Part shown: one piece after another, positions 57,697 to 64,000 of the stretch
How positions within the stretch are numbered: position 1 is the first letter of the stretch
How the letters are laid out: each line of letters begins with the position of its first letter
Assembly (NCBI GenBank): GCA_941918925.1
Contig: OW799236.1
Coordinates: 105,602,562-105,666,561 of the forward strand
Length of the DNA stretch: 64,000 nucleotides
Origin: Phyto melanocephala
Taxonomy: Eukaryota > Arthropoda > Insecta > Diptera > Rhinophoridae
Direction of reading: 5' to 3'
The notes under the pieces: generated by a model
Seen by the model: the letters and a program-made list of their open reading frames with translations, nothing else
Databases searched by the model: none
What the model was told of the DNA's origin: nothing
Position numbers and translations under genes: made by a program

Positions 57697-60002
57697 ATTA
57701 CGCTTTACTAAAAGTTATATTATTGTAAGTATTCTGAGTTTTCTTTTACGTTTTATAACAATGGATTTTTCCGCAAACACATAACCTCCAGAGACAATGG
57801 AGTGTCATCTGAGGGTTAGTAGTGGTAGGTTTTTTTAAGTTCTAGGTGATATATAATTTCAATCTATAGAAATTGATTGGATGGTTTCCATTTGTACCTC
57901 AGAAGGTTCAAAAGATTTATAAAAAAATTTCAAAAGCAATTGGTTCTTATTCAGGTTTTAATAGGATAATTAAAAATTTTAAATTTTATTAATCGTTTTA
58001 CACTCGTGTATGTTTAAAAACAGTGAACAAATCTATTTCAAGTGATTAATCATCAGCTCTATCCATCATTACGTGTAAGCACTCAGACACATACATATAA
58101 ATTCATCAACAATTATAAACTACAACAAGAACAATGTAAATAAATTAATTAACAATTATGCACTCACTGAATCGCAAGCACTCGAATATAAACAAAACAC
58201 AAACACACACTCACAAATTGTATATAAAAATTTTTATTTCACTTAAATGAATGTATGAATGTGAATTACAAAAACTCAACAAAGAAAAAACATGCTTTCG
58301 CAAACATATGCACAAGCTGAGATAGTAAAAGTACATACTTAAATATTGAATTTTCAAAGGAATGAGCAAAAATTAAACAAAAAAGGATATAAATAAATAA
58401 TAAATTATTTTCTCTTTGTACACATTTTTATATCCGTTTCCGACCATTTGATTAAATAAATGTATGTCGAAATGTGTACAAGTGTTGAACGCTTTGTAGC
58501 GTAAATTTTATATTATTTTATTTAACAACATCATTATGATCATTATTGCCAACATTATTATTGTCATATTTTATTGTTAATGATCTGCAAAAGTTGTTGT
58601 TTAAACGTACTACAACAATTCAACTACGCGCCACTACTACTACTACTACTAAAGAAAACATATTTATATTTAAACGGAAAAATATTTAAAAAAAAATAGG
58701 AGAGTTAAACTATAAAAAAGAAAATAAATAAATTATATATTAATAAATGCAATTTGTAAAAAGAGTATGCATGTGAACTTGCGAGTAATTGTTCAGTGTT
58801 TAAATCTATATATACATACTATACATATACATATGTACATACTATACACCAGTACCGGGTTAAAATAGTTAAGATGGGCAACTAAAAGCCAATGTAAAAA
58901 AAAATGAAGAATATTTTATAAAATTGGTGACTTGTTTTCTGTGAATAGAGTATTTATTAAAGGCTTTGCCTAAACAGAGTATATTTAAAAAATTTTAAAT
59001 TATAAAAAAATATTTAATAAACAATAATGTTTTCCTAAAATTATATATATTGTGTTATGTATCTTGTAAATAGTTAATTAATGTATGGAAAATATTTTAA
59101 CAAATTTTCTCAAAATCAAAAACATTTTTAGAAAATTTTTAGATGAGAATTTATTGTAATTTTTAACAAATGAAAACATTGTTAAAAATTAAAAAAAAAA
59201 TTTAAGAATTATTTAATAGAATTTTATTTTATCATGCTTGTAGTTGTGCAAGGTTCTAATTATTTTGAGGTTCTTAATGTAAACTAATAAAAACATGACT
59301 CAGTACCATATTTATATTTTTAGCAAATAACTAAAGCAACAAATTTTAAATCTGCTGTCACCAAGATGTTATTTTTACATCAAAGAATCAGTCGAACAGT
59401 ATTATAACGATTTTGCAGGCTACATTTGCTAAAAAATAAAATATAACCTTGTTTGTATTGCTTTGTCAAAAAGCGATACTGTCTTAAAATTTGTTATTTG
59501 ACCATTTTTGTAAGGGCGGACAAACAAAGCGAAAATACAAAATTCAAATTTTTGAAACCAGTAAAAAAGATTTATTACTCGCACTAAACATGCTTATCAT
59601 TAAATATTGATGATGAAGAAGGCTGTTTTTAAATTAAAATATACTATACAAGATCAAGAAAATAAGTTTTACACAATTAAAAACTTAAGTGATACAGACT
59701 TCACGATAAAAGCATCAAAACACAAATGATTCGGTGTTTTCTTCAAATTTAAAAATGAAAATAATTTTTTTTGCTTATAGATACCCGAGGGGGTCGGAAT
59801 CAGTACCAAATTAAAGGGCTGGACTAAAAGCACAAGTAAGCAATAAAAAATTGGAAATTCATGATGGCACTACTGCAAAATGGCATACAATAAATTTCGA
59901 TAAAATTTAGTAATTTATACTGTACCCTCTTTAACCCCTTCAATATTAATATCAGATGAAACTTTAACTAGTAGAATATAGTAAATTATAAAATAAATTG
60001 AA
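57697..60002. other. Unassigned A+T-rich stretch
   Basis: Contains a short CTA microsatellite (about 58632-58651) and CATA-type sequence. No gene or named repeat is seen. Confidence 0.4.
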
Positions 60003-60010
60003 ATCTATGA

Positions 60011-60199
60011 CGAATGCCGGTGGACTTGTAAGTGGTGTACTAGTCTGCCAGTCTGGGGATTGCAGGTTCGATTCCCACCAGAGACTCTGCTCTCTTTTGC
60101 TACAACGGGCAGATGGTCTTCGTTACTCAGCTCGGTTAATTAAATTAGAGTATAATTTGTAATTGTATTGTAATAAAAATAAATAAATAAATATATGAT
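60011..60199 (+). mobile_element. tRNA-derived SINE, A-rich-tailed subfamily
   Basis: A 189-bp copy flanked by the 8-bp duplication ATCTATGA (60003-60010, 60200-60207). The head has GCCGGTGGACTTGTAAGTGG and a perfect B box GGTTCGATTCC. The tail is different from the other SINEs: CAACGGGCAGATGGTCTTCG, CAGCTCGGTTAATTAAATTA and finally AAATAAATAAAT. Confidence 0.92.
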
Positions 60200-60207
60200 A
60201 TCTATGA

Positions 60208-61030
60208 TGACATCCTAAATAAAATGGTGGATATATAAGTCATAGATAGTAATTATGGATTTCACCTTTTCAACATCTTACATCTTCACCTTTTTATATA
60301 TAATAGTTAAGAAGTGTAAGTACAAGATGTCATCCCAAACAAAATGGAAAAAATGGTTTTTCTTTACGCCATCAATATATAGAATAGAATTTTAATAGAA
60401 TTTTTATGCAAAATAGCGTAGCATTAATTATAAAACCTATACTCCTAGATAAGATAACCTATGTACATTATGGTATTAGTAGATCTGGAATTTTGTTTCT
60501 TATAAGCATTAAAAAATCGACTATTGATAAAAAATTCTTCTTTGGCTGCAAAATATTTCCACTAAACTGGCATTTGATGGGAAATTTTCAATAATTCTTC
60601 ACAAACATTCATTTTTAGAAAAACTATGGTGGCGAAAAATTAAGCAAAACAATTCAATGTGTTGTTATTTATTGTTAATTTTCGAAAGATTTTTTTCGGA
60701 CATATTTTCGATAAGTTTGCTAATTATATAGAACTATACTATTTAGTCTAAATAAAATAAAATGCGATATATTAATATCTTCAGACACTAAATTGATTGT
60801 TAAACGCAATTTTAGACATATTTAAAAAATGTTTGCAATCAAAATAAAATAAAACTATTAATACTATAAAAAGTTATATCACCTCCGCAATAAAGTGAAA
60901 AGAACTTTTCGAATTTATTTGACGAAAAAAAAATAAATTATTTATAATTAACTCTAAGTGATAGATTTTCTATAAAAAAAATTTAAAAATTAATTTTGCA
61001 TTTTTAGACATTTTATTATATTTCTTTAAA
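60208..61030. other. Unassigned A+T-rich stretch
   Basis: I see nothing in it. Confidence 0.4.
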
Positions 61031-61531
61031 AGGGTGGTTAAATTTTAAGGGCCGATGTTGAATGTGAACCACACCTAAACGTCAAGTTTTTTCTGTATTT
61101 CGTTTTACATTTCCTAATTTCAGACACACTCAATTTAAACCATGGAAATGCATTTCGTGCACTTCGTGATTCTTTTGGTTAACATAATCGTTCAAATTCT
61201 TCCACAATTGGGAGAATTGTGAAAAATATTAAAAATTTAGCAAAACAGATCTGTATGAAATGTGAAAACATCTGTGAATGCCTTCTTAGTAATTAAACGG
61301 AAAACATTTCTGTTTTTCGCGATAGTGTGGCAAAATGGCAGTCAACCTCGACTCATCATTGTGCCCAACAATTGAACATCAATATTGTCATTGAAAATTT
61401 GGACCTTTGGATGCCGAGGTCGCGGCCATACCAATACCCATATTATCACAATAAAAAGAAATGACAATAATTTCCTAAATAATTTGTGTTTTATTCAAAA
61501 TCAACATCGGCCCTTAAAATTTAACCATCCT
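61031..61531 (+). mobile_element. Mariner-type MITE carrying an N-terminal transposase relic (501 bp)
   Basis: AGGGTGGTTAAATTTTAAGG at the left; CCTTAAAATTTAACCATCCT (one change) at the right. Plus-strand frames give ALRDSFG-HNRSNSSTIGRIV, NIKNLAKQICMKCENI and RDSVAKWQSTSTHHCAQQLN. This is the helix-turn-helix part of a mariner-like transposase, joined directly to a 3' end. Same family as the MITEs inside family-1 copies A and B. Confidence 0.78.
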
Positions 61532-62631
61532 TTATGTAGACAAAATCCAACAAAAAAAAAATTAACAAAAAAAATCTTCTTTAAAATATAGTTATTATGT
61601 GAATGAATTAAAAATATTTTTTTGCTATTATATTAATGCTAAAAATTATTTTCAAAATTCAATAAAAAAATCTCCTAAATTAACCTTCAATAGACCAAAA
61701 GTTTAGTCTCCTGTTTGATCACCTTTAATTGTTTTTGTTGTTTTACCTGTCTACCTTAAATACAACAATTTGTTGTTATTTATTTAACGTAGTAAATCAT
61801 TATGAAATATCTAAAAAAAAAACGAACTACAAAAATTTATTTTAGTTTTCAGCAAGATAAAGAAGCACAAAAAAAAAAACTAACAAAAAACGCGATATAA
61901 ATTCTATGGGAATTGCGTCATTTGTTTATGGCGCTTTCGTCTCCATATTGCATTTTACTGTCCCGTTTTAACCAGCTCAACATCCCCCTTAATATCATCA
62001 CTTGAAAGATTTTTATTTATTTTTCTCCATCATAGTTATTTGTTTTTCCTTATCATTTAGTTGCTTAAAAAATTATATTTATTAAATGTTTTTTGTCACA
62101 TTTTTATTATTTTCTCTATATTAAATAAGAAATAAAAATAAAAAGAAAGCCAAAACCAAAAAAAAAACACTATATAAATAGGAGTTTGAATATACAAATA
62201 CATATTTGTGTTTCGTAAATTTTAACTCGTGTAGTGAGGGATATAGTTTTTGCACCCGTAAATAAACAGAAAAAATATATATTATTTAAAAATGCAGTTT
62301 TTCTTAAATATAGCAGAATAATAAATAAAAATATCTTTTTATGACTGAAATTTTTTAGCTGATTGCAGGGTATGGTAGTGGGATAAAAATGATGATAAAA
62401 ATGGAAAAATAACTTTTATGGTTTTATTTTTATAAATTTATTATTTAAGGGGTCATTAGGTATCAATTTTGTTAATAAACTTTTTTTTATTATTTGGATT
62501 TTGTGTGGTTAAAACGTTTGTTATCAACCAACATATACAAAACTAAATTATTATTGTAAATTTTCAAAACAGCTTACAAAATTATCAAGGTAGTTAAGTA
62601 GCACTTAAAAATACAAAATAGATTTACTTCC
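61532..62631. other. Unassigned stretch
   Basis: Mostly A/T-rich. 61895-61995 has a more mixed composition and could be an untranslated exon or an old repeat; no support either way. Confidence 0.35.
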
Positions 62632-62765
62632 CGACTGTAATACTTAATCTTCCGCTAGCCAATGGTAAACATTCGCATATTTCATACGCTGCTGTCTCAG
62701 CAGCCTCCAGGCACATTCTACAAACGTTACCCAATAAAAAATGGTGCTTTGGACGAAGCATGTTA
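62632..62765 (-). mobile_element. Non-LTR retrotransposon C-terminal scrap
   Basis: The minus strand reads CRMCLEAAETAAYEICECLP followed by LASGRLS, the Cys-rich end (C-x2-C...C-x-C-P-x-L-A-x-x-R) of R1/LOA-type ORF2. The His of the knuckle is not seen. No RNase H remains. Confidence 0.7.
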
Positions 62766-63188
62766 GTAAGGGAGAAATGTAAAAGTTTCACTTAAAATAT
62801 AGTTTACGGAAGACATGAATTTTGTATGGCGAGTTTTCGCTAGGAAACACGACCTTTTTAGCACAAAATGTACGGTATAAACTTACGCATAGAGTGTTTT
62901 TAGTTAACTCCCTAAAAAAAACCTACTTCGTAATAGGGAAAGAATGAATGCACTTGTATTTTATTAATTTGTAAACTTTTTATGATTTTATTCACTTCCT
63001 GAATCAATGTAAAGTTTTTTCAAAGCGTATACAAATGTACTTCCATTTTAAAATTTAATATTAATGCTTCGAAAACCCAGAATATGTTCTACTAAGTATT
63101 ATCGCCAATCTTTTTCACACTACGCTTAAGTTCCAGTATTTTTACTGCACTCTTGCCAAGTGGCTCTGTGAGCCACATTCGATCTTAT
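62766..63188. other. Unassigned stretch
   Basis: Begins with the 18-mer shared with 52641-52658. Otherwise nothing is recognised. Confidence 0.35.
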
Positions 63189-63202
63189 CTACATGTAATT
63201 CA

Positions 63203-63571
63203 GGGTGACCCGGTGGACTAGTCAGTAGTGTGCTGGTCTACTAGTTTATGGGTTGCGGGTTCGATTCTTCGAGACTCTGGACTGGTCTGCTTCTCTTTCT
63301 CTTCTATTCTAACTATTTCTTCTCTTTATTAAGGCCCATACCTAAACAAGAGCGTTGAGCGTCAAGCGTTGCAATTTTGCATGTATTTTGTTATTGTAAC
63401 AAAAACAAAACACATGTAAAACTCTAACGCTTGACGCTCAACGCTCTTGTTTAGGTATGGGGGTAAGGCGTCAAAATGTACCGTTATGGTCTCCGGGTGA
63501 GTGTGTGAGGGTATCTGTGCACCAGCCTTACCTACCTACCTACCTACCTCCCTACGTACCTACCTACATAC
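63203..63571 (+). mobile_element. tRNA-derived SINE, TACC-tailed, with a nested foldback
   Basis: Flanked by a long target duplication (CTACATGTAATTCA at 63189-63202; CTACATGTGGTTCA at 63572-63585). The head is GGGTGACCCGGTGGACTAGT; the B box is GGTTCGATTC. The tail is GTGTGAGGGTATCTGTGCAC, CAGCC and TACC repeats to the end, as in the SINE at 7547-7753. Interrupted at 63335-63463. Confidence 0.92.
63335..63463. mobile_element. Foldback MITE nested in the SINE
   Basis: Perfect 36-bp inverted repeats (63335-63370 and 63426-63461), starting CCCATACCTAAACAAGAGCG. Flanked by TAAGG on both sides (63330-63334 and 63464-63468). The related SINE at 7547-7753 has the uninterrupted ATTAAGGCGTC, which confirms a 5-bp duplication. 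Confidence 0.95.
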
Positions 63572-63585
63572 CTACATGTGGTTCA

Positions 63586-64000
63586 ATCAATATCACCCAA
63601 AGTTATTCTGGGTTCTAGTACATGAAATGTTGCATCAGTTTCACCTTTTACAAGATCATCGGCCACTTTATTTCCCAAAGAATCCCTGAACCCACATCGA
63701 TGTCATCTCATTTATAGAATCACACCTTTTTAGAATCTTGCTTAGTATCCAATTCCATTTTTACCTTTCTATTGCCATGTCAGTTAATATTTCTTATGAG
63801 AGCGACCAGACCAAAAACTAAATTCCGTTAATATCGAAAAGTGCTGTATTTCGAGTTTCAAATCGGTAAAATATGAATTAATCAACGCTTAAATTAACAA
63901 TCTTACTTTTTCCATTAGGGAATAATGGTATTTATATCCATACGTGCTTCAGACAACCAACGACTTGATTTAATTTTGTACCCTTCATCTGTGGTGTTAT
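63586..64000. other. Unassigned; possible start of a family-1 copy at the edge
   Basis: No gene is seen. TACCCTTCATCTGTGG at about 63979 resembles the TATACCCTTCA start of family-1 elements, but the window ends there. Confidence 0.3.

Noticed and set aside
61895..61995. Candidate upstream exon of the transporter gene
   Set aside because: Base composition is less A/T-rich, but I find no open frame with splice borders in the required phase.

Overview
The window looks like nuclear DNA of a higher (brachyceran, probably calyptrate) fly. It is very A+T-rich, and almost everything recognisable is transposon-derived: Helitrons that begin TCTATATATATAAAA and end CTAG, many Tc1/mariner relatives, piggyBac, a Transib/RAG1-like remnant, non-LTR retrotransposons, tRNA-derived SINEs and foldback MITEs. 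There is no prokaryotic gene organisation, and no tRNA, rRNA or CRISPR. The species call is inference; no marker gene is present.

The only host gene I can support is a minus-strand major-facilitator-type membrane transporter. Two coding exons are visible, at 53187-53309 and 41850-42013. Both have GT-AG borders, and their phases fit exactly across an 11,173-bp intron. Joined, they read a transmembrane segment, the MFS motif-A loop (G-x3-D-K-F-G-K) and a second transmembrane segment. Upstream and downstream coding exons were not found, so most of the window is intron or flank of this gene.

Layout. 0.7-10 kb: non-LTR retrotransposon ends, two decayed mariners, a foldback element and two SINEs. 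11-20 kb: a 438-bp MITE and a four-level nest (mariner > 2.3-kb interspersed repeat > mariner-type MITE > foldback), then a second copy of the 2-kb repeat. 21-30 kb: a Helitron, a piggyBac fragment, a reverse-transcriptase ORF, another interspersed repeat and a cluster of MITEs. 32-38 kb: three Helitrons, one inside an interspersed repeat, and a 1-kb TIR element. 38-41 kb: a non-LTR RT and two mariner derivatives. 41.8-53.3 kb: the transporter exons, with a Helitron, a Transib remnant, foldbacks, an interspersed repeat and a mariner in the intron. 54-64 kb: two more interspersed repeats, LINE ends, two SINEs and a mariner-type MITE.

The most abundant family (called family 1 here) has about twelve full or partial copies. 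One end has a TTCGGC-loop-GCCGAA hairpin followed by a conserved GTGCTATAT / CTTACTTGTT terminus. The other end starts TATACCC and carries GTCC/GTCT-rich sequence. It has no coding capacity I can see and may be a non-autonomous rolling-circle-type element. Limits: all protein identities come from reading translations and remembered family motifs, and no searches were run.
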